The notes below the pieces were generated by a model. It was not told the origin of the DNA. It saw nothing but the letters and a program-made list of their open reading frames with translations, and made no database searches. From the NCBI RefSeq assembly GCF_007833355.1, contig NZ_CP020914.1:3086047-3150046 (forward strand): 64,000 bases of DNA, written 5' to 3'. Origin of the DNA: Denitratisoma sp. DHT3. Its GTDB lineage: Bacteria > Pseudomonadota > Gammaproteobacteria > Burkholderiales > Rhodocyclaceae. Shown here piece by piece: positions 42,213 to 51,474 of this stretch (positions are counted from its first letter, which is position 1; the number at the start of each line of letters is the position of its first letter). The position numbers were made by a program, and so were the translations under genes.

Positions 42213-44396
42213 TCACTTGACCTTCATGCCCGGCGTGGCGCCGGAATCCGGGGACAGGATGAACAACCCCGGGGTGTTGCCGGATTCGTCGGAAGCGGCC
42301 AGCACCATGCCCTCGGACATGCCGAATTTCATCTTGCGCGGCGCCAGGTTGGCCACCATCACCGTCAGCCGGCCCACCAGGGCGGCGGGATCGTAGGCCG
42401 ACTTGATGCCGGCGAAGACCTGGCGCGGTTTTTCCTCGCCGATGTCCAGTTCCAGTCGGATCAACTTGTCGGCGCCCTCGACGTGGGCGGCACCGACGAT
42501 GCGGGCGACGCGCAGGTCCACCTTGGCGAAGTCTTCAATCCCTATGGTCGGCGCCCCGGCGTCGCCATTCGCCCCCTCTCCCCTCGCGGGAGAGGGCTGG
42601 GGTGAGGGGGGCGCCTTGCCCTGCGCTGCCTGCTGCTTGTCCTCGCTCCGCTGCTGGTGCTGGGCGTGGCGCTGCGGCGAGTGCTGCTCCGGCTTGGGCT
42701 CCAGGGACTCCTTGTTGGCGGCCACCAGCGCCTCGACCTGCTTCGGATCGATGCGGGTCATCAGGTGCGCGTAGGGCTTGATCGCATGGCTCACCGGCAG
42801 CAGTTGCGCGGCATCGGCCCAGTGCAGCGGGGGGATGTCGAGGAAGGACTCGGCCTGCTCGGCGAGCCTGGGCAGCACGGGTTTCAGATAGAGGGTCAGC
42901 AGGCGGAAGGCGTTGACCAGCACCGTGCACACATAATGCAGCAAGGCTTCCTGCTCCGTGTCCTTGGCCAGTTGCCAGGGTTGGTGCTTGTCCACGAACT
43001 GGTTCACCTGGTCGGCCAGGGCCATGATGCGGCGCAGGGCGCGGCCGTAGTCGCGGGCCTCGTAATGGGCGGCGATCTCCGCGGCCGCTTCCATCAGGCC
43101 CGGCAGGTCGCCGCGGAACCGGTCGTCGAGCGGCGCATGCAGCAGTTGGCCGCCGAAGCGTTTCTGGATGAAGCCGGCGGCGCGGCTGGCGATGTTGATG
43201 TACTTGCCCACCAGGTCGGCATTCACCCGCTGGACGAAGTCCTCCAGGTTGAGGTCGATGTCCTCCAGGGTGCCGTTCAGCTTGGCGGCGAAGTAGTAGC
43301 GCAGCCACTCGGGGTTCAGTCCCTGGGCCAGATAGCTCTCGGCGGTGATGAAGGTGCCGCGCGACTTGGACATCTTGGCGCCATCCACGGTGAGGAAACC
43401 GTGGGCGAAGATGCTGGTCGGGGTGCGGTAGCCGGCCTGCTCCAGCTCGGCGGGCCAGAACAGGGCGTGGAAGTAGAGGATGTCCTTGCCGATGAAGTGG
43501 TAGAGCTCGGCCTGCGAGTCGCGGCGCCAATAGACGTCGAAGTCGAGGCCCTTTTTCGCGCAGAGATTGCGGAACGAGCCCATGTAGCCGATCGGCGCGT
43601 CGAGCCAGACGTAGAAGTATTTACCCGTGTTTCTTTCCCCATTCTCGCCGGGGATCTCGAAGCCGAAATACGGCGCGTCGCGGGAAATGTCCCAGTCGGT
43701 GAGTTTGTTCTCGCCCTCGGTGCCCAGCCACTCCTGCATCTTGTTGGCGGCCTCGGCCTGGAGCCGGCCCTCCTGGCGCGTCCATTGGCGCAGGAAGGCC
43801 TGGCAGCGGGCGTCCGACAGCTTGAAGAAATAATGGTCGGAATGGCGCAGTTCCGGCTTGGCGCCGGAAACCGCCGAATAGGGGTTCTTCAGGTCGGTCG
43901 GCGCATAGGCGGCGCCGCAGGACTCGCAGGAGTCGCCGTACTGGTCGGCGGCGCCGCACTTGGGGCACTCGCCCTTGATGAAGCGGTCGGGCAGGAACAT
44001 CTGCTTGACCGGATCGTAGTACTGCTCGATGGAGCGCACTTCGATCAGGCCGGCGGCCTTGAGCTTGCCGTAGATGTCCTCGGCGTAATGGCGGGTCTCG
44101 TCCGAGTGGGTGGTGTGGTAGTTGTCGAAGGCGACGTGGAACCCCGTGAAATCGCGCAGATGCTCGCCATGGACGCGGGCGATCAGCTGCTCCGGCGTGA
44201 CGCCCTCCTTCTCGGCCCGCAGCATGATCGGCGTGCCGTGGGTGTCGTCGGCGCAGACGTAGTGGCACTCGTGGCCCCGCATCTTCTGGAAGCGCACCCA
44301 GATGTCGGTCTGGATGTACTCGACCAGATGGCCGAGATGGATGGCGCCGTTGGCGTAGGGCAGGGCGCTGGTGACGAGAATCTGGCGGGGAGTCAT
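42213..44396 (-). CDS. metG: Methionyl-tRNA synthetase with repeat-derived linker
   Basis: Charges initiator and elongator tRNA-Met. 727 residues: HLGH at 20-23, zinc knuckle CPKCG...CESCG (about 145-162), KMSKS at 341-345, helical anticodon domain, then a C-terminal tRNA-binding (EMAPII-like) dimerisation domain from about 612 ([27 protein letters not shown]). The linker, about 594-609 ([15 protein letters not shown]), is encoded by a palindromic repeat. Divergent from apbC. Confidence 0.97.
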   Translation of the reverse strand: MTPRQILVTSALPYANGAIHLGHLVEYIQTDIWVRFQKMRGHECHYVCADDTHGTPIMLRAEKEGVTPEQLIARVHGEHLRDFTGFHVAFDNYHTTHSDETRHYAEDIYGKLKAAGLIEVRSIEQYYDPVKQMFLPDRFIKGECPKCGAADQYGDSCESCGAAYAPTDLKNPYSAVSGAKPELRHSDHYFFKLSDARCQAFLRQWTRQEGRLQAEAANKMQEWLGTEGENKLTDWDISRDAPYFGFEIPGENGERNTGKYFYVWLDAPIGYMGSFRNLCAKKGLDFDVYWRRDSQAELYHFIGKDILYFHALFWPAELEQAGYRTPTSIFAHGFLTVDGAKMSKSRGTFITAESYLAQGLNPEWLRYYFAAKLNGTLEDIDLNLEDFVQRVNADLVGKYINIASRAAGFIQKRFGGQLLHAPLDDRFRGDLPGLMEAAAEIAAHYEARDYGRALRRIMALADQVNQFVDKHQPWQLAKDTEQEALLHYVCTVLVNAFRLLTLYLKPVLPRLAEQAESFLDIPPLHWADAAQLLPVSHAIKPYAHLMTRIDPKQVEALVAANKESLEPKPEQHSPQRHAQHQQRSEDKQQAAQGKAPPSPQPSPARGEGANGDAGAPTIGIEDFAKVDLRVARIVGAAHVEGADKLIRLELDIGEEKPRQVFAGIKSAYDPAALVGRLTVMVANLAPRKMKFGMSEGMVLAASDESGNTPGLFILSPDSGATPGMKVK
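42571..42614. repeat. Palindromic repeat, family A (copy 4, inside metG)
   Basis: CCCCTCTCCCCTCGCGGGAGAGGG hairpin followed by CTGGGGTGAGGGGGG. Lies in frame in the metG linker and reads [12 protein letters not shown], similar to the peptide encoded by the leuS copies. Confidence 0.85.
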
Positions 44397-44513
44397 GACG
44401 GAGGAAGGGGCATTCTGGAAAGCCGCGATTCTAGCAAAGGGGCTTGCTCGGCTATACTTGACGCCTGCACTCGACTATTTGCCAACCCCGACAAGACAAG
44501 GATTCCCGACGCC

Positions 44514-45602
44514 ATGAGCATGACCGACAGCCTGGTTCAGGCCGCCCTGAAAGAAGTGATCGACCCCAACACCGGCAAGGACCTGGTGTCCGCCCGCAAC
44601 ATCCGCAATCTCAAGGTCTCCGGCGACGAAGTGAGCCTCGACGTGGAACTGGGCTATCCGGCCAACAGCCAGCTGGAACTGATCCGCCAGCGGGTGGTGG
44701 ATCGGCTGACGGCCCTCGGGGCCGCCAAGGTCAAGGTGGAGGTACGCCACAGGATCGTCAGCCACGCCGTGCAAAAGGGCGTCAAGCTGCTCCCCGGCGT
44801 GAAGAACATCATTGCCGTGGCCTCGGGCAAGGGCGGCGTCGGCAAGTCCACCACCGCGGTGAATCTGGCGCTGGCGCTGGCCGCCGAAGGGGCCAGCGTG
44901 GGCATTCTCGACGCCGACATCTACGGCCCCTCCATCCCGCAGTTGCTGGGACTGCACGGCGCCCAGCCGGCTTCGCTCGACGGCAAGTCGATGGAGCCGA
45001 TGGAGGCCCTCGGGCTCCAGGCCATGTCGATCGGCTTCCTGGTGGATGTGGAAACGCCGATGGTCTGGCGCGGACCGATGGTGACCACCGCCCTGCAGCA
45101 GCTGCTCAACGAGACCCGCTGGCGGGATCTGGATTATCTGGTGGTGGACATGCCCCCGGGCACCGGCGACGTGCAGCTCACCCTGGCCCAGAAAGTGCCC
45201 GTGACCGGCGCCGTGATCGTCACCACGCCGCAGGACCTGGCGCTGCTCGACGCGCGCAAGGGCCTGAAGATGTTCGAGAAGGTGGGCGTGCCCATCCTCG
45301 GCCTGGTGGAGAACATGAGCATCCACATCTGCAGCAACTGCGGCCATCCCGAGCACATCTTCGGCAAGGGCGGCGCGGAGCGGATGGCCGCGGACTACGG
45401 CGTCCAGGTGCTGGGCGCCCTGCCCCTCGACATCCACATCCGCCAGCAGGCCGACGGCGGCAAGCCGACGGTGGCCGCCGAGCCCAACGGCCAGATTGCC
45501 GCCATGTACAAGGACATCGCCCGCCGCGTGGCGGTGCGCGTCGCCGAGCAGGCCAAGGACATGACTTCCCGGTTTCCCAATATCGTCGTTCAAAACACCT
45601 GA
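44514..45602 (+). CDS. apbC: Iron-sulfur cluster carrier ApbC (Mrp/NBP35 family)
   Basis: P-loop ATPase of 362 residues that carries and delivers Fe-S clusters. N-terminal MIP18/DUF59 domain (5-85), deviant Walker A GKGGVGKST (105-113), VVDMPPGTGDVQLTL at switch II, and the cluster-binding CSNC motif near residue 270. Start MSMTDSLVQ; TATACT at 44453-44458 may be its -10 box. Divergent from metG, which is a common arrangement in proteobacteria. Confidence 0.96.
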   Translation: MSMTDSLVQAALKEVIDPNTGKDLVSARNIRNLKVSGDEVSLDVELGYPANSQLELIRQRVVDRLTALGAAKVKVEVRHRIVSHAVQKGVKLLPGVKNIIAVASGKGGVGKSTTAVNLALALAAEGASVGILDADIYGPSIPQLLGLHGAQPASLDGKSMEPMEALGLQAMSIGFLVDVETPMVWRGPMVTTALQQLLNETRWRDLDYLVVDMPPGTGDVQLTLAQKVPVTGAVIVTTPQDLALLDARKGLKMFEKVGVPILGLVENMSIHICSNCGHPEHIFGKGGAERMAADYGVQVLGALPLDIHIRQQADGGKPTVAAEPNGQIAAMYKDIARRVAVRVAEQAKDMTSRFPNIVVQNT

Positions 45603-45645
45603 AACGACCGGGGAGTTGTGATCTAATTCGCCCCAAATCCACTTC

Positions 45646-45668
45646 GCGCCCCCGCTTGCCGGGGGCGC
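45646..45668. terminator. GC-rich hairpin between apbC and dcd
   Basis: Nine-base stem GCGCCCCCG/CGGGGGCGC with a 5-base loop, 43 bases after the apbC stop and 25 before the dcd start. The T-run is weak, so it may be an inefficient terminator or just part of the dcd leader. Confidence 0.5.
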
Positions 45669-45693
45669 CGTGTTTCAGGGGAAACTGCAAGGC

Positions 45694-46260
45694 ATGGCCA
45701 TCAAATCGGACAAATGGATTCGCCGCATGGCGGAGCAGCACGGCATGATCGAACCCTTCGAGCCCGGCCTGGTGCGCGAGGTCGATGGCAAGAAGATCGT
45801 CTCCTACGGCACCTCCAGCTACGGCTACGATATCCGCTGCGCGCGTGAATTCCGGGTGTTCACCAACATCAACTCCACCATCGTCGACCCGAAGAACTTC
45901 GACCCGAATTCCTTCGTCGAGATGGAGGGCGACTCCTGCATCATCCCGCCCAACTCCTTCGCCCTGGCCCGCACCGTCGAATACTTCCGCATTCCGCGCA
46001 ACGTGCTCACCGTCTGCCTGGGCAAGAGCACCTACGCCCGCTGCGGCATCATCGTGAACGTCACGCCCTTCGAGCCCGAATGGGAAGGCTACGTGACCCT
46101 GGAGTTCTCCAACACCACCCCGCTGCCGGCCAAGATCTACGCCGGCGAGGGCTGCGCCCAGGTGCTGTTCTTCGAGTCCGACGAGGTCTGCGAGACCTCC
46201 TACAAGGACCGCGGCGGCAAGTACCAGGGCCAGGTGGGCGTCACCCTGCCCAAGATCTAG
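45694..46260 (+). CDS. dcd: dCTP deaminase
   Basis: Deaminates dCTP to dUTP for thymidylate synthesis. 188 residues, the normal trimeric enzyme length. Conserved [45 protein letters not shown] (catalytic Glu in LEFSN) and GGKYQGQ at the C-terminus. AGGGGA ribosome binding site upstream. Followed by the PLP decarboxylase gene, an order also seen in other betaproteobacteria. Confidence 0.97.
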   Translation: MAIKSDKWIRRMAEQHGMIEPFEPGLVREVDGKKIVSYGTSSYGYDIRCAREFRVFTNINSTIVDPKNFDPNSFVEMEGDSCIIPPNSFALARTVEYFRIPRNVLTVCLGKSTYARCGIIVNVTPFEPEWEGYVTLEFSNTTPLPAKIYAGEGCAQVLFFESDEVCETSYKDRGGKYQGQVGVTLPKI

Positions 46261-46295
46261 CAATCACCATGGGCGGCCGTCGGAGTCGAGGCCCC

Positions 46296-46345
46296 GCCGC
46301 CGGGCCGCCCCAAGGCGGGGCCAGCCATCATCCGGAGTCCGCGTT
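46296..46345. repeat. Dispersed repeat, family B (copy 2)
   Basis: GCCGCCGGGCCGCCCCAAGG then CGGGGCCAGCCATCA and CCGGAGTCCGCG, aligning with the segment inside uvrD at 17588. Here it lies in the intergenic space between dcd and the decarboxylase gene. Confidence 0.65.
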
Positions 46346-46363
46346 CGCGGACGAACAACCGTT

Positions 46364-46397
46364 ACCCCCTTCCTCGGGAAGGGGGCTAGGGGGTAGG
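46364..46397. repeat. Palindromic repeat, family A (copy 5)
   Basis: CCCCCTTCCTCGGGAAGGGGG hairpin followed by CTAGGGGGTAGG. It ends 6 bases before the decarboxylase ATG, and its AGGGGGTAGG arm is the only ribosome binding site-like sequence there. Confidence 0.75.
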
Positions 46398-46403
46398 TAA
46401 AAA

Positions 46404-48647
46404 ATGCGCTTCCACTTTCCGGTCATCATCATCGACGAGGACTTCCGCTCCGAGAACGCCTCGGGCCTCGGCATCCGCGCCCTGGCCAAGGCCATGGAGG
46501 ACGAGGGCCTGGAAGTGCTTGGCGTCACCAGCTACGGCGACATGGCCTCCTTCGCCCAGCAGCAGAGCCGCGCCTCGGCCTTCATCCTTTCGGTGGACGA
46601 CGAGGAGCTGGCCAACGAGCCGGAGGAAACCCTGGCCGAGCTGCGCGCCTTCGTCACCGAGATCCGCAACCGCAATGCCGACATCCCGATCTTCCTGCAC
46701 GGCGAGACCCGCACCTCGCGCCACATCCCCAACGACGTGCTGCGGGAGCTGCATGGTTTCATCCACATGTACGAGGACACGCCGGAATTCATCGCCCGCA
46801 ACGTCAAGCGCGAGGCCACGGCCTACCTGGATTCGCTGCCGCCGCCCTTCTTCCGCGCGCTGACCCACTACGCCGCCGACGGCTCCTACTCCTGGCACTG
46901 TCCCGGCCACTCCGGCGGCGTCGCCTTCCTCAAGAGCCCGGTGGGCCAGATGTTCCACCAGTTCTTCGGCGAGAACATGCTGCGCGCCGACGTCTGCAAC
47001 GCGGTCGAGGAACTCGGCCAGCTGCTCGATCACACCGGTCCGGTGGCGGCCTCCGAGCGCAACGCCGCGCGCATCTTCAACGCCGACCACCTGTTCTTCG
47101 TCACCAACGGCACCTCCACCTCCAACAAGATCGTCTGGCACTCCACCGTCGCGCCGGGCGACATCGTGGTGGTGGACCGCAACTGCCACAAGTCGGTGCT
47201 GCACGCCATCATGATGACCGGGGCGATCCCCGTGTTCCTGATGCCCACCCGCAACAACTACGGCATCATCGGCCCGATCCCGAAGAGCGAGTTCAAGTGG
47301 GAGAACATCCGGAAAAAGATCGACGCCCATCCCTTCGCCAGCCAGGTCAAGGGCAAGCCGCGGGTGCTGACCATCACCCAGTCCACCTACGACGGCGTGC
47401 TCTACAACGTCGAGGACATCAAGGCGGAGCTGGACGGCAAGATCGACACCCTGCATTTCGACGAGGCCTGGCTGCCCCATGCCGCGTTCCACGACTTCTA
47501 CGGCGACTACCACGCGATGGGCGCCGACCGGCCGCGCTGCAAGGAGTCGATGGTGTTCTCCACCCAGTCCACCCACAAGCTGCTGGCGGGCCTGTCCCAG
47601 GCCTCCCAGATCCTGGTGCAGGACGCCGAGAACAACAAGCTCGACCGCGACGTGTTCAACGAGGCCTACCTGATGCACACCTCGACCTCGCCGCAGTATT
47701 CGATCATCGCTTCCTGCGACGTGGCGGCGGCGATGATGGAGGAGCCCGGCGGCACCGCCCTGGTGGAGGAGTCGATCGCCGAGGCGCTCGACTTCCGCCG
47801 CGCGATGCGCAAGGTGGATGAGGAATGGGGCGCCGGCTGGTGGTTCAGGGTCTGGGGACCGGACGACCTCTCGGAGGAGGGCATCGAGGAGCGCGACGCC
47901 TGGATGCTCAAGGCCGGCGAGCGCTGGCACGGCTTCGGCAACCTGGCCGAGGGCTTCAACATGCTCGACCCGATCAAGGCCACCATCATCACCCCGGGCC
48001 TCGACGTGGATGGCGACTTCGCCGCCGACTTCGGCATTCCCGCCGCCATCGTCACCAAGTATCTGGCCGAGCACGGCGTGATCGTCGAGAAGTGCGGCCT
48101 CTACAGCTTCTTCATCATGTTCACCATCGGCATCACCAAGGGCCGCTGGAACACCCTGGTCACCGCCTTGCAGCAGTTCAAGGACGACTACGACAAGAAC
48201 CAGCCCCTGTGGAAGGTGCTGCCCGAGTTCGTCGCCAAGAACCCGCGCTACGAGCGCGTCGGCCTGCGCGAGCTATGCACCCAGATCCACGAGGTGTACA
48301 AGGCCAACGACGTGGCCCGCCTGACCACCGAGATGTACCTGTCCGCCATGGAGCCGGCCATGCGCCCCTCCGACGCCTTCGCCAAGATGGCCCACCGCGA
48401 GATCGACCGGGTGCCCATCGACGAACTGGAAGGGCGTGTCACGGCGGTGCTGCTCACCCCCTATCCGCCCGGCATTCCGCTGCTGATCCCGGGCGAGCGC
48501 TTCAACCGGACCATCATGCGCTACCTGCAGTTCGCGCGCGATTTCAACGAGCACTTCCCGGGCTTCGAAACCGACATCCACGGCCTGGTGAAGGACGTGA
48601 CCGAGGGCAAGGTGCGTTACTACGTGGATTGCGTGGCGCGCCGATAG
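46404..48647 (+). CDS. PLP-dependent Orn/Lys/Arg decarboxylase
   Basis: 747-residue fold type I decarboxylase of the bacterial inducible/biosynthetic family. N-terminal wing (receiver-like) domain 1-130, PLP domain with the Schiff-base lysine K392 in STQSTHKLLAGLSQAS, DEAW before it, and C-terminal domain. The substrate (ornithine, lysine or arginine) is not fixed by sequence; with the SpeD-SpeE fusion present, ornithine or arginine feeding putrescine synthesis is plausible. The last 28 bases overlap the oppositely oriented folA. Confidence 0.93.
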   Translation: MRFHFPVIIIDEDFRSENASGLGIRALAKAMEDEGLEVLGVTSYGDMASFAQQQSRASAFILSVDDEELANEPEETLAELRAFVTEIRNRNADIPIFLHGETRTSRHIPNDVLRELHGFIHMYEDTPEFIARNVKREATAYLDSLPPPFFRALTHYAADGSYSWHCPGHSGGVAFLKSPVGQMFHQFFGENMLRADVCNAVEELGQLLDHTGPVAASERNAARIFNADHLFFVTNGTSTSNKIVWHSTVAPGDIVVVDRNCHKSVLHAIMMTGAIPVFLMPTRNNYGIIGPIPKSEFKWENIRKKIDAHPFASQVKGKPRVLTITQSTYDGVLYNVEDIKAELDGKIDTLHFDEAWLPHAAFHDFYGDYHAMGADRPRCKESMVFSTQSTHKLLAGLSQASQILVQDAENNKLDRDVFNEAYLMHTSTSPQYSIIASCDVAAAMMEEPGGTALVEESIAEALDFRRAMRKVDEEWGAGWWFRVWGPDDLSEEGIEERDAWMLKAGERWHGFGNLAEGFNMLDPIKATIITPGLDVDGDFAADFGIPAAIVTKYLAEHGVIVEKCGLYSFFIMFTIGITKGRWNTLVTALQQFKDDYDKNQPLWKVLPEFVAKNPRYERVGLRELCTQIHEVYKANDVARLTTEMYLSAMEPAMRPSDAFAKMAHREIDRVPIDELEGRVTAVLLTPYPPGIPLLIPGERFNRTIMRYLQFARDFNEHFPGFETDIHGLVKDVTEGKVRYYVDCVARR

Positions 48648-49138
48648 GTGACGAAGGCATAGGCCAGTCCGGATTCGGACTGGTGCGCCTCGCGCCGGAG
48701 CTCGCGCCATTCGCGCGGTTCCCACGCCGGGAAATGCGTATCGCCGGCGAAATCCTGCGCGATTTCGGTCAGCTCCAGGCAGTCGGCCAGCGGCAGGGTC
48801 AGGGCGTAGATCTCGGCGCCGCCGATGACGCAGATCTCCTCCACCGCGCCGGCCAGGGTCAGGGCCTCGGCGACCGAGTGGGCCACCTGGGCGCCCTCGG
48901 GCCGATACCGCGGGTCGCGGGTGATCACGATGTTGTTGCGGCCGGGCAGGGGCCGGCCCAGGGATTCCCAGGTCTTGCGGCCCATCAGCACCGGCTTGCC
49001 GAGCGTGAGGGCCTTGAAGTGGCGCAGATCCTCCGGCAGCCGCCAGGGCATGCGGTTGTCGGCGCCGATCACGCCGTTTCGCGCCAGGGCGGCGACCAGG
49101 ACGATGCGGGGACGAGGTTGGGTGGCGTCGGGTGTCAT
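48620..49138 (-). CDS. folA: Dihydrofolate reductase
   Basis: 172-residue NADPH-dependent reductase of dihydrofolate. MPWRLPEDLRHFK carries the catalytic acid D37, followed by GKPVLMGRKTWESLGRPLPGRNNIVITRD and VIGGAEIYAL. The N-terminus is about eight residues longer than in E. coli. Its 3' end overlaps the converging decarboxylase gene by 28 bases. glgA lies 16 bases upstream on the same strand, so folA may be read from the glycogen cluster. Confidence 0.95.
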   Translation of the reverse strand: MTPDATQPRPRIVLVAALARNGVIGADNRMPWRLPEDLRHFKALTLGKPVLMGRKTWESLGRPLPGRNNIVITRDPRYRPEGAQVAHSVAEALTLAGAVEEICVIGGAEIYALTLPLADCLELTEIAQDFAGDTHFPAWEPREWRELRREAHQSESGLAYAFVTYRRATQST

Positions 49139-49154
49139 GGGGTAGGCGGCCGCG

Positions 49155-50624
49155 TCAGAGGGTGCCGATGAGCTGTTGGTAAAGGGTGTGATAGGCCCGG
49201 GCCGGGGCTTGCCAGCTCCAGTCCCGCGTCATGCCGTTGATTTGCAGTTGCCGCCAGAGGCGGCGGTCGTGCCAGGCGGCCACCGCGCGCCGCACGCAGT
49301 CGAGGAAGGCGCTGGCCTCCGCCGCCTGGAAGACGAAGCCGCTGGCGCGGCCCGCGGCCAGGGTGGCGGGCGTGCAGTCGACCACCGTGTCGGCCAGGCC
49401 GCCGGTCGCCCGCACCAGCGGCGGGGTGCCGTAACGCTGGCTGTACATCTGGTTCAGGCCGCAGGGCTCGAAGCGGGAGGGCATCAGGAACAGGTCGATG
49501 CCGGCCTCGATGCGGTGCGCCAGGACTTCGTTGAAGCCGATGTGTACCGCCACCTGTTGCGGATGGCTCAGCGCCAGATTGCGGAAGTGCTGCTCCAGCG
49601 CGCGGTCGCCGTGCCCCAGGACCACCAGCTGGGCCGGCAGGGCGAGGATCTCCTCGGCCGTGCGGGCCAGCAGGTCGAGGCCCTTCTGCTCGGTGAGCCG
49701 GCTCACCACGCCGAGCAGAGGCCGGTCCTCCGCCGGCCGCAGCCCCAGTTCCCGCCGCAGTTCGGACTTGTTGCGCACCTTTTGCGGCAGGCGCAGGACG
49801 TCGTAATGGCCGTGCAGGCAGGCGTCGGTGGCCGGGTTCCAGAGTTCGGTGTCGATGCCGTTGAGGATGCCGGTGAGCCGCTCGCCGCGGTGGCGCAGCA
49901 GCCCGTCCAGACCCATGCCCTCGGCCGGGGTCTGGATTTCCCGCGCATAGCTGGGGCTGACCGTGGTGATGGCGTCGGCGTGCTGCAACCCGGCCTTGAG
50001 GAAGGAAAGATAGCCGTGGTATTCGACGCCGTCGAGCGCCCAGCTCTCCGGCGGCAGGCCCAGCTCGGGCAGGGCGTCGGCGCCGAACAGCCCCTGGAAG
50101 GCCAGGTTGTGGATGGTGATCAGGGACTTCGCCCGCGCCGCGGACCCCGGCAGCTCGTCCAGGTAGCGCAGATAGGCGGGCGCGAGGCCGGTCTGCCAGT
50201 CGTTGCAGTGGATCAGGTCGCAGCGCCAGTCGCCGGGACAGGCCTCGCTGCCGAGCCAGGCCGCGACCCGCGAGAGCAGGCCGAAGCGCAGGCGGTTGTC
50301 GGGCCAGTCGCGGTTGTCCGCGCCCAGATAGGGGTTGCCTGGCCGGTCGTAATGATCGTTGTGTTCCAGCAGCAACAGGGGCGTGCCGTCCGGGGTGCGG
50401 GCCGAGCGCAGCAGCGCGCCGCCCAGGCGTCCGCCCAGCGGCGGGACGGCCGCCCAGGGAGCGGCATCGGGAAAGGCCTGGCGCAGGGCCGGATAGAACG
50501 GCACCAGCACGCGCACGTCGGCGCCGGTCTGGCGCAGGGCGGGAGGCAGGGCCGCGGCGACGTCCCCGAGGCCGCCGGTCTTGACCCAGGGTGCGAGTTC
50601 GGAAGTGGCGAACAGGACTTTCAT
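49155..50624 (-). CDS. glgA: Glycogen synthase (ADP-glucose)
   Basis: GT5 glucosyltransferase that elongates alpha-1,4-glucan from ADP-glucose. 489 residues. N-terminus MKVLFATSELAPWVKTGGLGDV with the ADP-glucose lysine in KTGGLGD, and the C-terminal site LMPSRFEPCGLNQMYSQRYGTPPLVRATGGLADTV. Part of the minus-strand glycogen cluster with pgi, glgP, two GH57 genes and glgC upstream; folA lies immediately downstream. Confidence 0.97.
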   Translation of the reverse strand: MKVLFATSELAPWVKTGGLGDVAAALPPALRQTGADVRVLVPFYPALRQAFPDAAPWAAVPPLGGRLGGALLRSARTPDGTPLLLLEHNDHYDRPGNPYLGADNRDWPDNRLRFGLLSRVAAWLGSEACPGDWRCDLIHCNDWQTGLAPAYLRYLDELPGSAARAKSLITIHNLAFQGLFGADALPELGLPPESWALDGVEYHGYLSFLKAGLQHADAITTVSPSYAREIQTPAEGMGLDGLLRHRGERLTGILNGIDTELWNPATDACLHGHYDVLRLPQKVRNKSELRRELGLRPAEDRPLLGVVSRLTEQKGLDLLARTAEEILALPAQLVVLGHGDRALEQHFRNLALSHPQQVAVHIGFNEVLAHRIEAGIDLFLMPSRFEPCGLNQMYSQRYGTPPLVRATGGLADTVVDCTPATLAAGRASGFVFQAAEASAFLDCVRRAVAAWHDRRLWRQLQINGMTRDWSWQAPARAYHTLYQQLIGTL

Positions 50625-50649
50625 GGCGAAATGCGGGCGGCCGGTGCGG

Positions 50650-51381
50650 TTACGGCGTGCAGCGGATGTCCGAATTGATGGCCAGCGTCAGGCAGCGCTG
50701 GTTTTGCAGCGCGGTCTCGCGCAGCGCCCGCCGATTGTCGCTCGTCATGCCGGTTCCGCTCCGCTCGCCGGTGCTGGTGCCGGCATGGCGCAGCACGTCG
50801 AAAGTGACGCTGGCGAAGACGTGATCCTTTTCGTTCCAGAGATAGAACACCGCGTAGCTGCCGGGCGGCAGGCGGTCGGTGTCGATCTGGTCCCGGAAGC
50901 TGCCGTCGCTGAAGATTCCGCGATTGCGGCTGTCGGCTTGCGGCTGCCGGGTGCGGGTGTTCATCAGCCGCACTTCGAGTGTGCGGCCGGCGGCCTCGGG
51001 AAAGCCGCCTTCGGCGCGGATGACCCAGGCGCCGGCGCTGTCCTGATAGGCGCGGCATGCGAGGCCGGCGCAGCGGATGTCGGTCAGTTGCGAACCGCGT
51101 GCGACGCCCTCGCCGGCCACCTCGGTGTTGCCGAGCGTCTGCCAGCGCCACGCGCTCGGGCGCTGCCCCTGCACCGCCGTGCTGGCCACCATCGGCGCAT
51201 AGCGCGGCGACACCGCATCCGCCTGCGATGCCACGGGCACGGCCGTGGCCGCACGGGGCTGGATGGTCCCGGCATTGCGCGGTTGCACGGCGTCGGCATT
51301 GCGCGCGGTGATGCCCTGGGCATTGGCGATGCCGGCCAGGAGGGCGAGCGCGGCGCCGGGAATGAGGACTGCAAATTTCAT
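50650..51381 (-). CDS. Secreted hypothetical protein in glycogen cluster
   Basis: 243 residues with a signal peptide (cleaved after GIANAQG, about residue 22). The next 35 residues repeat short units of the type NAxxxQPRNA. The rest is a beta-rich domain with two cysteine pairs (RCAGLACRA and RCLTLAINSDIRCTP), which could form disulfides in the periplasm. No family recognised. It lies between pgi and glgA although those encode cytosolic enzymes. Confidence 0.78.
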   Translation of the reverse strand: MKFAVLIPGAALALLAGIANAQGITARNADAVQPRNAGTIQPRAATAVPVASQADAVSPRYAPMVASTAVQGQRPSAWRWQTLGNTEVAGEGVARGSQLTDIRCAGLACRAYQDSAGAWVIRAEGGFPEAAGRTLEVRLMNTRTRQPQADSRNRGIFSDGSFRDQIDTDRLPPGSYAVFYLWNEKDHVFASVTFDVLRHAGTSTGERSGTGMTSDNRRALRETALQNQRCLTLAINSDIRCTP

Positions 51382-51474
51382 CGATGCTTTCCTGGGGAAT
51401 GGGATGGCTGGATTATTCCGGAAACCTGGGCGCATTCGTTCGCCATGGCGCGAAGTGCCTCGATCGCGGCGCGC

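Noticed and set aside
42657..44513. Long 5' extension of the apbC frame across metG
   Set aside because: Antisense to metG; ApbC homology begins at MSMTDSLVQ.
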